Notes under the pieces: generated by a model
What the model saw: the letters and a program-made list of their open reading frames with translations, nothing else
Databases searched by the model: none
What the model was told of the DNA's origin: nothing
In this document: one piece after another, positions 31,904 through 42,711 of the stretch
How the letters are laid out: each line of letters opens with the position of its first letter
Position numbering within the stretch: position 1 is the first letter of the stretch
Position numbers and translations under genes: made by a program
Assembly (NCBI RefSeq): GCF_000149955.1
Contig: NC_030991.1
Coordinates: forward strand, 1,715,554 to 1,779,553
Direction: 5' to 3'
DNA length: 64,000 nt
Origin: Fusarium oxysporum f. sp. lycopersici 4287
Lineage: Eukaryota; Ascomycota; Sordariomycetes; Hypocreales; Nectriaceae

Positions 31904-33106
31904 TTGTTGTAACGAGAGTGAAAAATAAAAGAAAGAAAGAAAGTGAGAAATGGAAAAGAAAGAAATGTCGGTAGTTAGGCCTTCGCTGTTCGATTTGCTA
32001 CAGGAATTATATTCGCGGTTCCGACGTCGTCGAGTCAAACTTATCGAGCTAATGGGTCGGAATGGATGGGGTCATGTTGCTCTTCTATAATTTTTCCCTG
32101 CCGGTTGGTACTGAATCCATCTTTGTCTCGTTCTCTCAGCGGTCATCCGAGTCTAGCCCTGTCCGGTTAGCTCAGAACCCTCTGCGTGTCTCCACTAATA
32201 ACGGATCAGGAGGATTCTCGCTCGCTCTAGCGCAGTTTAGAGTTTAAGGACGCGTGCCCTCGGGATCCCAGCACGCGCAAATCAGATCCGCTGCGAAAGC
32301 TCACCGCGAAGCGGAAGGAGACAATCCATCTCACAGCTTGGTTATACTCTACTGTGCCGTTTCTTGCTTGCCGCTGCTCTGGCGAATCAACAATTGATAA
32401 TCTTTTTTTTTTGTCTTTGTACAAGGTCATTGTATTTCCATCCTCTGTAGATACGAGCAATGTCAATTATCGTGCGGGAACTTCCATGGAGCCTAGTGGC
32501 ATGCGAGGCGTCTGTGGCGTCTAATGGCTTCATCAGATGCCGAGCGACTGACTAGTAATACTGGTAGTAAGCGGCTGGAGGGCTGAACAGCCAACTTCCA
32601 CAATGTGACGTTGAGACCCCTGACATGTGTCCCGTCGCTCTGGCCCCGTCAGTAACGATGGGCTCCCTGTGGGGGATGCTGTTGAATAAGTGCTAGGGTA
32701 TCACGTGCAAGCAGGGATGTTTCAGATTACGCGCCAAAATGGCGACGCCCTAAAGGGGCAGAGTTTAACAGAACACAACATGAATACACCAATTCACATC
32801 AATGAACCGAATACACGTAATGTCTGACACCAACAAGCTCATTCCAAAAGCTTTGCCCTGACTTGCTCGTCCTTAGCATCGATCTCAGAGTCTGCTGCTC
32901 CATCATTCTCTAGCGGCGGCTTCGACCGCCTCATACCCCTGACTCCGCGGACAGTATAGTCGAACAACTCTCCCAGGGGCAGCCATAGATGGCTATGAGG
33001 TGATGCGGGGGCGCCTCGTAAGAAGCGGCACCTTGTCCAAAGAGTGGCCTCACCGTCTTCTCTCGAACCGGAATCCCGTGACCCAGGGTCCTCGTAGCCC
33101 CGTTCT
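31904..33106. other. Intergenic, no gene recognised
   Basis: The first part is the likely promoter of the methyltransferase (purine-rich on the plus strand at 31920-31970). The rest has only short frames without motifs. Confidence 0.4.
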
Positions 33107-33282
33107 GACGAGGGCAGGCTGGCGATCAATTCAATTCAATTCAATTCAATCACACAACTGGTGGACGAAAGATCAACTAGTGAACCGTGCGAGCGTGCAC
33201 GTCCCATGAAACGCACCGTGCCCACCCCTGCTTCAACTCAATCAACGCCTCAGATTGAATTGATCGCCACCCTGGACGAGGG
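33107..33282. mobile_element. hAT-type MITE (160 bp) with 8-bp target duplication
   Basis: The element 33115-33274 has 21-bp inverted termini that begin CAGGCTGGCGATCAATTC (left) and CAGGGTGGCGATCAATTC (right, read inward), one mismatch. It is flanked by exact GACGAGGG at 33107-33114 and 33275-33282. The left subterminus contains four tandem ATTCA units (33130-33150). No coding capacity. Confidence 0.92.
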
Positions 33283-33394
33283 TGTTGGGATTTTCCTCTG
33301 AAGTCTGCCGAAAATCCGCCCCCAGCCACCAACCCCTCTATCTCCCGGTTGATCCAGAGACACATAAGACATCAGGAACCCTAGGTACCATTAA

Positions 33395-33540
33395 GAGGCG
33401 ATTTGAATCAAATCGCCCACCAAAACGGGGTTACATGATGTAGAAATTTGGTTCATATCGCTTTGGTCGAAGTCGTATAGCTAATTGGCTGAAAATTACC
33501 CCAGCTCCACATTTGGGGTTAGCTAGCGTCAGCTTGGGGT
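33395..33540 (+). repeat. Repeat head shared with 45697-45830, upstream of OrsD-like sequence
   Basis: Starts with GGCGATTTG..TCAAATCG (near-palindrome), then CACCAAAACGGGGTT, ATCGCTTT.GTCGAAG and GGTTAGCTAGCG. The same words in the same order precede the OrsD-like fragment at 45903. Here the piggyBac-like element and a small repeat separate it from the OrsD-like start at 36002. It is probably the ancestral upstream region of that gene family. Confidence 0.65.
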
Positions 33541-33545
33541 TAGTA

Positions 33546-35740
33546 TCTCTTTGAGCGGCATAAGGCTCCGGCAGGTCACTCGCCCCACATTGCTTACTAA
33601 CAACACTAGTACCTGCGGGGTACGTGAAGTTCTCGTCAGACAGCTTCTTCATTCAACACAGCCAAAATCATCAAAATCCTCATACAAATTGACCCTAATG
33701 CATCTTAATTAAAACGATGAGCTCCCAAGAGATACCTGATTATATAGATGATCACAGCTTTGATACCCTGCCTTTGAGGGCGGCTGATGACCCCACCGGC
33801 GTGCCTATTTTTCCGCCTGAAGAGGGCTGCGGTGATGATTTTCAACCTTTCAACCTAGAATATCGTGATTTCAAGATCAACCCTCTACCCAAGGAACCAC
33901 TTGAATTATTCCAGCTTTTCGTACCTATTTCCCTTGTACAGTCATGGATTAAATACACCAACAGCTGGGTCGCTCACTTACTTAAAAATGCCGTTATTGA
34001 CAACTGGAATACCCCCCTTTCCAAACAGTCCCGCATTCTCAAGTAGGAAGGCATCTCCACCGCAACAGCTTATGTATGGCTTGGGGTCCTTATTTACCTA
34101 GGAATTCATAGGGAAATATCGATCAAAGACCATTGGAAGTCCCCTAGCCTAGGAGATCAGCGCCCTCTTCACTCAATCATCAAGTTCATGCCGTTACGGA
34201 AGTTCGAGCTGATCACGAGGTATTTCCGCACTTTTGACTACACCAAGCTCGATGTGAGGGATGAGAGCGACCTTCCAAAGACCTTCCAAGCGGCTGAAGA
34301 GTGGTCTAATCACATACAAAGCGTGTCTATCGAGCTCTATTCTCCAGGGACTAACCTCACTGTAGATGAGTGTATGATCCCTTTTACAGGCAGATCAAAA
34401 GAGACAACAGTCGTCAAGAATAAACCCACGCCCGTGGGGTTCAAAGTCTGGGTTATCGCCCAACAGGGCTTCTTTCTGCAGTGGCTTTGGCACGTGAAGG
34501 CATCACCATACAAGGCTGTTATAGTCGAGCTACCTACACCAACGCCGTACGGCAAGAAGGGAAAGCTACGGACCGAGATTCCTCTCAACAATACACAAAG
34601 CGTCGTGGTTCACCTACTAAAAAGGCTGTCAACGCAGACACATTACCTCTTCACGGATAACCTCTTCTCGTCGCCGCAGCTCTTCCGCCTTCTTCGGCAG
34701 CTTGGCCACGGTGCCACAGGCACGGCACGCCCTAACTGCGGCATCACCACCGAGATGAAGCATATAAAAGAGACCGGAAAAGCTCCTGACGGCATAGCTT
34801 TGCAATATAATGAGGTATATTTGATCCCGACACAAGATAAACAGGTATGGACAGCTTTACCTGTATTTCCCTTACTAATTTGTCCTTTTCCTTTCTCCCT
34901 AGGTCATCCAAATCGCTTGGAAAGATAGCAGCATCGTGCTCTTCCTTTCAACTGTGCTTAGCGGAGCCCCTCACGAGCGCACACCAAAAAAGAGGAAAAA
35001 GCCCGCCAAAAGAGGCACAAAGGCAGAGTCACAGCGCCTGCAGCAGGTCTTCAATGGTGATAGCTTCAAGATAATCCCTATTCCTACTGTTGCCGCTCAG
35101 TATAACGATGAAATGAATCACGTTGACCGGGGCGATCAGATACGGTCTTATACAACATATCAGCACCGATTCCGGCGCGGTCCTTGGCAAGCGTTGCTTT
35201 GGTCTTTCCTCCTTAAAGTCGCACTTGCGAATAGCTTCATTTTACAGAAGAAAACACGGCAGCCTCGTTGGAGGCCCTATAGCACGCTTAAAGCTTGGAA
35301 GGAGTGCATTTATAATGCCATTTTCAACAGATACGCAACTGAAAGTCACATAAGGAAGAGAGGCCGTACAGGAATGGAAGAAGACATCGAGGATACAGAA
35401 GCACGGCAAATTCACCTACAAAGAGATATCAATCATGTCCATCGGGGCATACATTCAAGCTGCCTAGCTTGCAAAGGCTTCCGGCAGGGTCAGGCCCGAC
35501 CCTTTAAAAGGAAGAAGGAAAAAGGAGGTTATCTACAGCCGATATCAGGAAATAAACGAAGGGTGCAGACCGTGTATGGCTGCAAAGTATGTGATGTAGC
35601 TATTTGTAACACGGCTGACTGCTGGTACTTCTATCACACGCAAATTTAGGTGTGTGAGAATGTACTTCATGTAGCGCTCATTTTGATAGGTCCTACACCC
35701 CTGTCGTGACCCCGCCGGAGCTTTATGCCGCCTGAAGAGA
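33546..35740 (+). mobile_element. piggyBac-like (DDE_Tnp_1_7) element
   Basis: About 2195 bp. Left end TCTCTTTGAGCGGCATAAGG (33546) matches the right end read inward, TCTCTTCAGGCGGCATAAAG (35740), and both continue GCTCCGGC.GG.TCAC. The bases next to both ends are TA (33544-33545, 35741-35742); there is no TTAA. The transposase lies between. The same end family forms the MITE at 44988-45245. Confidence 0.75.
33717..35649 (+). pseudogene. piggyBac-like transposase with one nonsense codon
   Basis: ATG 33717 (MSSQEIPDYIDDHS). The DDE_Tnp_1_7 domain spans most of the protein: IHREISIKDHWKSPS, NLTVDECMIPFTGRS (first Asp), YLFTDNLFSSPQLF (second Asp) and NHVDRGDQIRSYTTYQHRFR (third). An intron at 34845-34902 (58 bp, phase 0) joins TQDKQ to VIQIAWKDSS. 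The C-terminus has a Cys-rich zinc module, CLACKGFRQ...CKVCDVAICNTADCW, typical of piggyBac. The only lesion is TAG at 34044-34046 between SRILK and EGISTATAYVW; a Trp codon (TGG) there would be one change away. The rest is open to 35649. Confidence 0.88.
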
Positions 35741-35742
35741 TA

Positions 35743-35896
35743 TGTCGCACTGAGCGTGCTTAAAGGGTTAGAGTGAATATCATGAGCAGCAGCAAATGTG
35801 TTGATTGATGTCTTAAGTTATCTCTTGCGCGGGGTATTCCATCCCGCACAGTTACTTAAAGCATATAGCTAGATTACTAATGCCTACCCTGCGACA
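35743..35896 (+). repeat. Short TGTCGCA...TGCGACA repeat, copy 1
   Basis: 154 bp with terminal inverted TGTCGCA. It aligns along its length with 52936-53092, sharing AGCGTGCTTAAAGGGTTA, GAGCAGCAGCAAATGTGTTG, GCGGGGTATTCCATCCCGCA and TACTAATGCCTACCCTGCG. It abuts the right end of the piggyBac-like element. AGATA occurs on both sides (35738-35742, 35897-35901), a possible 5-bp target duplication. Non-coding, probably a MITE. Confidence 0.7.
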
Positions 35897-36001
35897 AGAT
35901 AACATAGAGGAAAGGGGACTTTAATCAATCGAGAAAGACAACAAGACTACTCATCTCTTCATATTCTATCACCAAGATCAAAGAGGTGATATCGAGCAGC
36001 A

Positions 36002-36107
36002 ATGGAGGATATTGTACAGCTCAATCAGGACTATCAGATACTGATCTGTCGACTATGTCAAGCAGCCGTTCGGCCCGGCGCTGGCATCGAGTCACACTTT
36101 CGATTTG
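36002..36107 (+). pseudogene. OrsD-like (DUF3505) N-terminal fragment A
   Basis: Opens with MEDIVQLNQDYQILICRLCQ and AAVRPGAGIESHFRF, the Cys-containing N-terminus common to OrsD-like fungal proteins named after the orsellinic acid cluster. Similarity stops near 36107; the frame then reads unrelated sequence to 36190. The true family member continues for several hundred residues. The molecular function of the family is unknown to me. Confidence 0.65.
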
Positions 36108-36340
36108 TCCTAGTCCTACAGTCCAAAATCAATTGTTGTACAATTGATTTAATTTACCCCACTTTCCAGGGGGTTGACTTGGATTTCTGATTGGTGCTTG
36201 GTTACACGTTCAGGCAGGACAACACTTTAACAGCAGCGCGTCGAGTTTTGACTCCTGTCCATCAGGGTCTATCACGACGAATGTCAGATCTAGCCAACAA
36301 TTTATGATTTTTTTAGCTCTTAAGAAGTATCCCTCAGACC

Positions 36341-36571
36341 ATGGCACTCAAGCCTATGACGGAGCTCGGCCCTTCCAACCCTATATACCCGTTTATGCAT
36401 CTGTCTGAGTATCGGATTCTTGTTTGTCAGAAGTGCCAACATGCTTGCTTGGCTAGAGAAGTTGCCACTCATCTTGCCAAAAGGCATCCTGGAATAGACC
36501 CAGGGCCCCGACGCAGGCTAGTAGAAGATACCAAAATGGTACCGAATGTGCTACAAAGTCGGGTCGAGCTA
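36341..36571 (+). pseudogene. OrsD-like fragment B, interrupted by a Fot element
   Basis: Reads YPFMHLSEYRILVCQKCQHA and LAREVATHLAKRHPGIDPGP, then RRLVEDTKMVPNVLQSRVEL, where the TA target of the Fot element at 36572 lies. It is a second, different OrsD-like N-terminus with the C-x2-C...H-x4-H arrangement of a zinc finger. Beyond the transposon (from 38768) I could not recognise the continuation. Confidence 0.7.
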
Positions 36572-38767
36572 CCATGCAGTACCCACCTGCCGGTCATACC
36601 CACCTACCGTTCAGCGAAAAAAAGAATTCCCCATACAAAATGTCTAACTTCACTTGCACAGTGCTTGGCCAAAATTGAAGTTATTTACATGGAACAGATT
36701 GTGTCTTACTGAGAGTTTCATGCTGTTTCATATTGGAATGTTCATTTGTATTTTACACAAGCAGTTTGGTCGCATGGCACTAATGTAAAATTTCTCAAAA
36801 TGTCTCCTTCATCACCCAGCCTCCCCAAAATTTCATCAAACTTTTATCTATAGCAGCTTCCTTTAATCGCCTTGAAAATGCCTCAATAGTCTTATACAGA
36901 GAATGATGTCATTGAAGCTATACTGGATGTTACAGATAATCACCTCTTGCAGCACCGGGCCGCCCAGAAGCATGGAATGCCCCAAACCACTCTGTCTGAC
37001 CGACTAAGAGGCCTACCGTCAAAGTCCGAGGTCACCCAACCTGCCCAGCTGTTATACAAATCCCAAGAGGCTAGATTAGTTGCATGGATACTTCGACAAG
37101 AGGCCTTGGGCTATGCTCCTTCCCACAGTCAAGTTCGTGTCACCGTAGCTGCCCTGTTGAGACAGCAGGGCCAGGAAAGGCCTATCGGTGTACACTGGCT
37201 AGTCAGGTTTATTAAACGCCATCCAGAGATCGATAAGAAGGTAGGAAAACGCCAGGAAGCTGCAAGGTTCAATTCTTTTACCCCAGTGGCCGTCAATTGG
37301 TACTTTAATATCCGGGAGAGCGAATATGGCTGGATCAAGCCTGAGAACACGGTTAATGTTGACGAGGGCGGTATCATGGCTGGATTTGGTGAGTACTGAC
37401 CACTTCTGATACAAGACTTACTAATAAATTGCAAATCTAGGTTTAGATTCCTTGGTAATTGGCAGTAGCGATCCCAGAAGGAAGGCCTTCCTCAAAGGCT
37501 CGCAGTCCCGCACTTGGACTAGTTTTATCGAAGCCGTCACTGCAGATGGCCGTCTTCTAAACCCGGGAATTATCTTCAAGGGCAAAGAACTTCTGAAGCA
37601 GTGGTTTATCGATGAGTTTAACAAGATCGTCGACTGGTATTATATCACGTCCGATAACGGCTGGACAGACCACCATATCGTGGTCGAGTGGCTCAAGGAG
37701 GTTTATCTGCCCCAAACGCAACCAGCAGATGAGTCTGATGCAAGGCTTATCATATTAGATGGCCATGCGAGCCATGTATCTGTGGGTGTCTACCTGTTCT
37801 CGATCAGAAATACCGCTGACTGAAAATCCAGGATGAGTGGATGGCCACGTGTTTTTTGAATAACGTGTATTGCTGTTACCTGCCTGCACATTGCTCTCAT
37901 GGCCTACAGCCACTGGATAATGGTGTTTTCAACGCATCCAAGGCTGCATATCGAAAAAAACTGCAGAAACTCACCAGCCTGACCGATTCTGCGCCGGTGG
38001 ACAAGGTCAACTTCATCAAGGCTTATGCCAAAGCCAGGGAAGTGGGTATGACGAAGAAAAACATCCTTTCAGGCTGGAGAGTAACTGGAAACTGACCAAT
38101 TTCACGACGGAAAGCGCTCATACATCCTGAGATTCAGCCGGACAAGAAGGAAATGACGCCCGGTCGGACGGCCACAGAGACGGGCAAGTCGACTCTGATC
38201 ATACGCCAACGACCAGCCGCCACATCAGAGACCTGGGGAAGAACAAGAGCCCGTCAACAAGAAGGCGGTATTCTGTGATATCAAAAGGGTTTGAAGCCCA
38301 AGAGTCCAAGATCGCCTCTTTGAGCACCAGAATAGCCAGCTTGGAGGAGGAAGTTGGCCGGTTGAGCAGAGGCAAGAAGAGGAAGGCGATACCGAATCCC
38401 AATAAGAAATTTATGACGCTGGCAGAGGCTCTAGCGGCTGTTGACACTATTTCAGAGCCAAAAGAAGCAATTGAAGGGGCGGATGTTGTTGAGGATGTGA
38501 TCGAGGTGTGAGGGATGGAAGAGGATGAGAGGTCAAATTCAGGGAAGGAAGAATTAGGTGTCGTACGCACCCGCACAGACCGTGAGGTTAAAAGGCCTAG
38601 AAAATACTAAAACAGATTCAATTTTGATCTGAATTCTAGTGATAAACTTATTTTTACTATTTTTATTACGGTTTTCCCTTGAGGTTAAAAAAGTGCATTT
38701 TGTATGGGGGATTTTTTTTTCGCTGACCGGCAGGTGGGTATGACCGGCAGGTGGGTACTGCATGGTA
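36570..38767 (+). mobile_element. Fot1-type element, complete ends, TA duplication
   Basis: The element 36572-38765 (2194 bp) has terminal inverted repeats of about 70 bp that start CCATGCAGTACCCACCTGCC. They contain a second CCCACCT unit, an A-rich stretch and CCCCATACAAAATG. TA lies on both sides (36570-36571, 38766-38767). It carries a three-exon transposase with nonsense codons. It is inserted in OrsD-like fragment B. Confidence 0.93.
36878..38511 (+). pseudogene. Fot1-type transposase with stop codons
   Basis: ATG 36878 then TAG at codon 4 (36887-36889; CAG would restore it), then YTENDVIEAILDVTD, helix-turn-helix motifs and WLVRFIKRHPEIDKK. Introns at 37389-37440 (52 bp) and 37782-37831 (50 bp) keep the frame. 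Catalytic residues: NVDEGG, ILDGHASH and GLQPLDNGVF, with 35 residues between the last two (DD35D). A second stop, TGA at 38093-38095, follows GWRVTGN where Trp is expected. The C-terminal coiled coil (SLEEEVGRLSRGKKRK) is still recognisable up to 38511. Both stops fit C-to-T change on one strand, as in RIP. Confidence 0.88.
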
Positions 38768-38785
38768 ACCACAGCCAGCTTCCTG

Positions 38786-38959
38786 TCACCTAACTAATAT
38801 TACGGGCGATTCTGGGACGTTCAAGCCAGCATCTTCCAGGTCAACATCATCATCCTCCTCCTCCAAGTCAACACTATTATCATCTTCTCCTGAAGGAGAC
38901 TCATCTTTTTCCGCCGTTCCCTCCGCTTCATACACGCCTCTTTCTAACCTTTCTGTCAT
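38786..38959 (-). CDS. Small acidic open frame, doubtful gene
   Basis: 57 codons from ATG 38959: MTERLERGVYEAEGTAEKDE, then runs of Glu and Asp (DLEEEDDDVDLEDAG), stop 38786. Acidic tails of this kind occur at the ends of many transposase or chromatin proteins, so it may be a terminal exon or fragment rather than a gene. No motif. Confidence 0.25.
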   Translation of the reverse strand: MTERLERGVYEAEGTAEKDESPSGEDDNSVDLEEEDDDVDLEDAGLNVPESPVILVR

Positions 38960-39280
38960 GTTCAACGCCTATATGGTCTTACCCATCTATGCGCGGAGGA
39001 GACCCTGAAAAGATGGTCCCTTTACGAGTTATAGGACCAGTCATCGGACTTTTGGGAAAGGCTGACACGACTCTCGGCATACGCAAGTAAGCTCCAGTGG
39101 ACATTTTCGAGATATATAACATCATAGAGCATTGAGACCTCACTCAATACTATCCAAAAGATCTTGTAGCTCTCGAAGAAGAGTAACATTGTATATAGAA
39201 TATCTAGAACCGTGTAAGGGTTCTGCTCAAAAACTAGACACCAGGACTGCTGCAATCAATCTTGAGTGTCACAGCTGGAC

Positions 39281-40044
39281 TCAAGCCTCAGGCCATTTCC
39301 AAAACATGTTAGCACCCTCAATATCCGCCAAGGGGTTGCCCTCACCCTGTCTGGCGCTTCCGTACTGCTCGTCAAACCCGCATTTCTTATAGAACTCCTC
39401 TGTGCCAAAGGCACTAACAACCGAAGCGTAAATGCCTTCTGCCTTGGCCTGCTCGAGACCCCACTGCACAAGCTTCCAGCCCACGTTCCTCCTCTGAAAA
39501 TCTGGACGCACTGCTAATCCTTCGAGATACCAGGACTCAGCGCGCTTTCCGCTCCATATGTCTTCGAAATGAGGATATGCCCGCTCTATGATATCCTCCT
39601 GCTTGGGATCGCTTGCACGATTAGGCCTGACCTCAACAAGCGCTTCCGTCGTGCCACAAACAAAGCACGAGGAGCTCTGGCTGCGGCTGAGACGTTTCTT
39701 ATAAATAGGCTTGAGGCTAATGAGATGAGACACTTACGAGGATCCAAATACCAGCACTCAAGCTTTTGGCCCCCATCTCCCAGTCTTGCCCACTGAGCAA
39801 TGCCGGCAATAACTTCCTGACCCTTCTCGTCTTTGGCTACAGCAACGAGCCATCGCGAGCGATAGTCCCAAAAGTTGACCCGTGCCCGTCGCAGCCAGTA
39901 CAGGTGTACATCATCGGGATACTCGCTACGATGGGGGTGTATGAGCTCGCCAAATAGGTTATCCTTCCAAAATGCCTCTGACATGATGTGGGCAATCTCT
40001 GGAAGTTCGGAGTAGCACGCATCGCGCAATACAATCTCAGACAT
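39281..40044 (-). CDS. GNAT-family N-acetyltransferase
   Basis: Exon 1 (40044-39738) begins MSEIVLRDACYSELPEIAHI and carries SEAFWKDNLFGELIHP and ARVNFWDYRSRWLVAVAKDE, ending at KLECWYLDP before GTAAGT. Exon 2 reads RPNRASDPKQEDIIERAYPH and ESWYLEGLAVRPDFQRRNVG, then WKLVQWGLEQAKAEG and FYKKCGFDE. The last two hold the acetyl-CoA binding motif (Q/R-x-x-G/N-x-G/W) and the end of a GNAT fold. It acetylates an unknown small molecule or protein. Exon 1 ends in phase 1, but none of the nearby AG acceptors gives the matching phase for exon 2, so either a further exon or a 1-nt lesion is hidden around 39660-39735. Confidence 0.75.
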
Positions 40045-40376
40045 GGTTTTTGCACCCAGGACAGGTGATAAAGATAAACGTGGTGTGATGTGGAGTGCAA
40101 GATCTAGGACCCTTATATCTTCTGTGGCAATGACTTTAGATGGTCTAGACCAGGTAGTGTTTCAGCACGGGTGATTTAATGTGATCCGATTAGCCCGCTT
40201 CGATCCTTGCTGCAGGTCCTACACGGCCCGAAATGAGGTTGTTGGTTGACGGCTCCACCCAACAAAACTTGGCTACTGTTCATTTGTCTAAATCGCTATA
40301 GAATGTAAAAGCCAACAATCTATGAGCCCATGTTTTTCAAATCCCAAAATCGTTCTATCCAGTTAACTGCCAGCGC
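40045..40376. other. Short intergenic region
   Basis: Holds the likely GNAT promoter and the 3' end of the rhodopsin-domain gene; no other signal seen. Confidence 0.4.
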
Positions 40377-41734
40377 TCAGCGTCTAATATATTGGTTGTC
40401 GTCATACGTGACCTTCCATGTCACCTCCTTATTAATGATCATTTCTTGACTGCCAACCCTAGAGTTCCGCCCTTCCGATATATCATCCCGACTATTGCTG
40501 CCAGAGCCGCGTGCTGCCGTTGTTTGACTTGAGACCTGGTCCGGCCTCCAACTGTGCGGTTGGCTACGGGAAGCGCTATCAGATGTCGATTTTACTGCAG
40601 TTGTCACAGCAGCAGATGGTGTAACCCCAGAGCGATTACTTCTAAGTGACTGAAGTGCGTAGACGTTGCTCGATCCAGACATGCTGAGGTCAAAGGACAC
40701 TGGAAATCCCATCCCTATAGAGAATGACTTTAAAAAGTTCTTCGGGTTAGGCACAGTGGCAGAAATGAGCGACCAAGCAACCATGATCTGTTGGCAGAGT
40801 AGGGCCTTTGTGACGGCGAATTGAGGCTCAGTAGAGGCTGGATTTGTTGCAGAATACGCCAGATGAACGGCTGAGAGGGCGATGAGCGGTATACGAAATG
40901 AGAAAGCCATAACAACCTGACACTTGCGGATGTATGAAATGTTGACGGACCAGGATAGTTGCAGTACGAGGAGCCAGGTAAGGATCTCGGTCAAGATGTC
41001 CATCGTCGTTATGACGGCCCAACGTGTATTCTTGTTATGAATTCTTTGGTTAGGCATCTGATGATGAGTCTTCAGGAGGTTCAAAGTGTTTTCATACCTG
41101 GTGCGGGCATTGCTTGACGTTATCCAAAGTCAACAAAGAATCTGCGCGGCAGTTCACAAGCCATGCCAAACAGGAGCCGACACCCCATACTACAGCGATT
41201 ACCATGAGTCCGATGCAGACCGGTCCACTCTTCCCAGGCTTCGAGCCAATGATGCGTCGGATGAGGGCGAGGACAGAGCATTTGGCGAGACTAAGAGTTA
41301 GAAGGCAGAGAATACCGGCCGTTAGAGTTGACTGGCAGTGGCCGTGTTAGCTGGTGATAGCAGTAGTAGTACCGCATAAGGCTTACTTTCGAAGATGTCG
41401 CCCATTGTTCTGGTGTAGTGATAGAGTTAAACTTGCTGAGGCCGTTACTCAAACCAATAAAGACAGCAATTGACTGAGTTAAATGGAAGATCTGAGTGGT
41501 TAGTCTATATGTGGAGCGTTATCCAGATCTGATGGGCATCCTCACCATTGCCAAAGCAAAAAAAATATCATCGAAACCGAACTTGTGATACTTGATGTAA
41601 GTCCGTGCCAGAGCCACAAGCGTGCTGTAGATCAGCGACAAAATTGTCACGATCCACAGCTGACCGGCGTGGTCGTTGAACGTGACAGGGGAGAACCGAT
41701 AGGAACCGTCGTTATCTGATGTCTCTGAATCCAT
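40377..41734 (-). CDS. Rhodopsin-domain integral membrane protein (PTH11-like superfamily)
   Basis: Four exons with matching phases: 41546-41734, 41387-41491, 41098-41331 and 40377-41030, giving 393 residues. Seven hydrophobic segments can be read: GQLWIVTILSLIYSTLVALA, DDIFFALAM/IFHLTQSIAVFIGLSN, AGILCLLTLSLAK, IGLMVIAVVWGVGSCLAWLV, VITTMDILTEILTWLLVLQL, VMAFSFRIPLIALSAVHLAY and VTKALLCQQIMVAWSLISAT. CRADSLLTLDNVKQCP matches the Cys pair in the extracellular loop of the fungal rhodopsin-domain family. The tail is Ser-rich and cytosolic. Related proteins are proposed membrane sensors; no ligand is known. A second, paralogous gene lies at 48576-49948. Confidence 0.85.
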
Positions 41735-42711
41735 GGCTAGAGACCATTGAGTCGGACTCGAGAAAGGTAACGAGGGAGATGCACTACACTGTTCAAGAGG
41801 CAACGGATGACTATTAATCTTTACTTTCATCCTTGCGGCATGAGTACCTAGGCGCAAGCCACCTCAGTGTTGGCAGATGTGAATGTTCAGGGCTCGGACT
41901 CTACAGCCACCAACGCCACAGGAATATATCTCCTAATTTCCAATCAGCCAACACCTTATTCTCGCAAAGGCCTGCAAACTTTAACTTTCAGTAGCGCAAG
42001 AGATTTCTGCCAATGATGCACCTAAATCCAGGGGATAGGGCATGGGTGCACCAACAGAGTAGTCAGAAGTAAAGTGCTTGCTATTGCGTACCAGAAGAGG
42101 CCGAATGTACTGTCGAAGCCAAGTGTCTCCCCAGTACCGTACCCACATCTGTTGGCTGTTGGCGCTTTGTTCATTGGTTTTGTGGCTGCTTACGCTTTGT
42201 TTGTTGGATCTGCGGCTGCATGGATCCATACGAGGACCCTGGACGAAATGAGGAGACATGAGCCCCCCATTTTGGTTGTTAGCTGAAACATGATGCAGAT
42301 TAATATGTGAGAAGCAGCTTGTTTAAAGGTATCATTTGTGATACCCTGTTATGTAGAAAATGGCGTATTTTTTTCTTTGATATACATGTTACCTTGATCT
42401 ACCAGGAGAGATATTCGACCAGGGTATCAGACCATCATAAAAGCCCGCACTACTGGACTGCCGAAGTCCGGGACGGCACAGGAGGTTCCCGTCTGGTCTA
42501 GGCCCGAGCGGACTGAACCCCTGTAGGATTGAAAGGTGCTGTACATAACAATTGGACTAGGATGGATATGCCGGCAACCAAACAAGCAGCTGTTGGATCG
42601 GATGTACACCTTGAAGCGCGTTCATGCCGCACTCCTGCATTCCTCTTACCGAGCCTTATTTGCCTCCCTCTCTGCTTTTTTTCTTGTCCTTTACTTTTCT
42701 TCCATCTGGCT
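41735..42711. other. Shared upstream region of two divergent genes, no gene recognised
   Basis: Lies between the divergently transcribed rhodopsin-domain gene and the permease. Several short frames but no motif. Regulatory sites for both genes should be here. Confidence 0.45.

Noticed and set aside
29985..33106. A secondary-metabolite cluster around the LaeA-like methyltransferase
   Set aside because: No polyketide synthase, NRPS, terpene cyclase or P450 is within the window; the OrsD-like pieces are isolated N-terminal fragments.
35820..35880. GCGGGGTATTCCATCCCGC considered as a gene terminator hairpin
   Set aside because: The same hairpin is inside both copies of the small repeat (also near 53025), so it belongs to that element.
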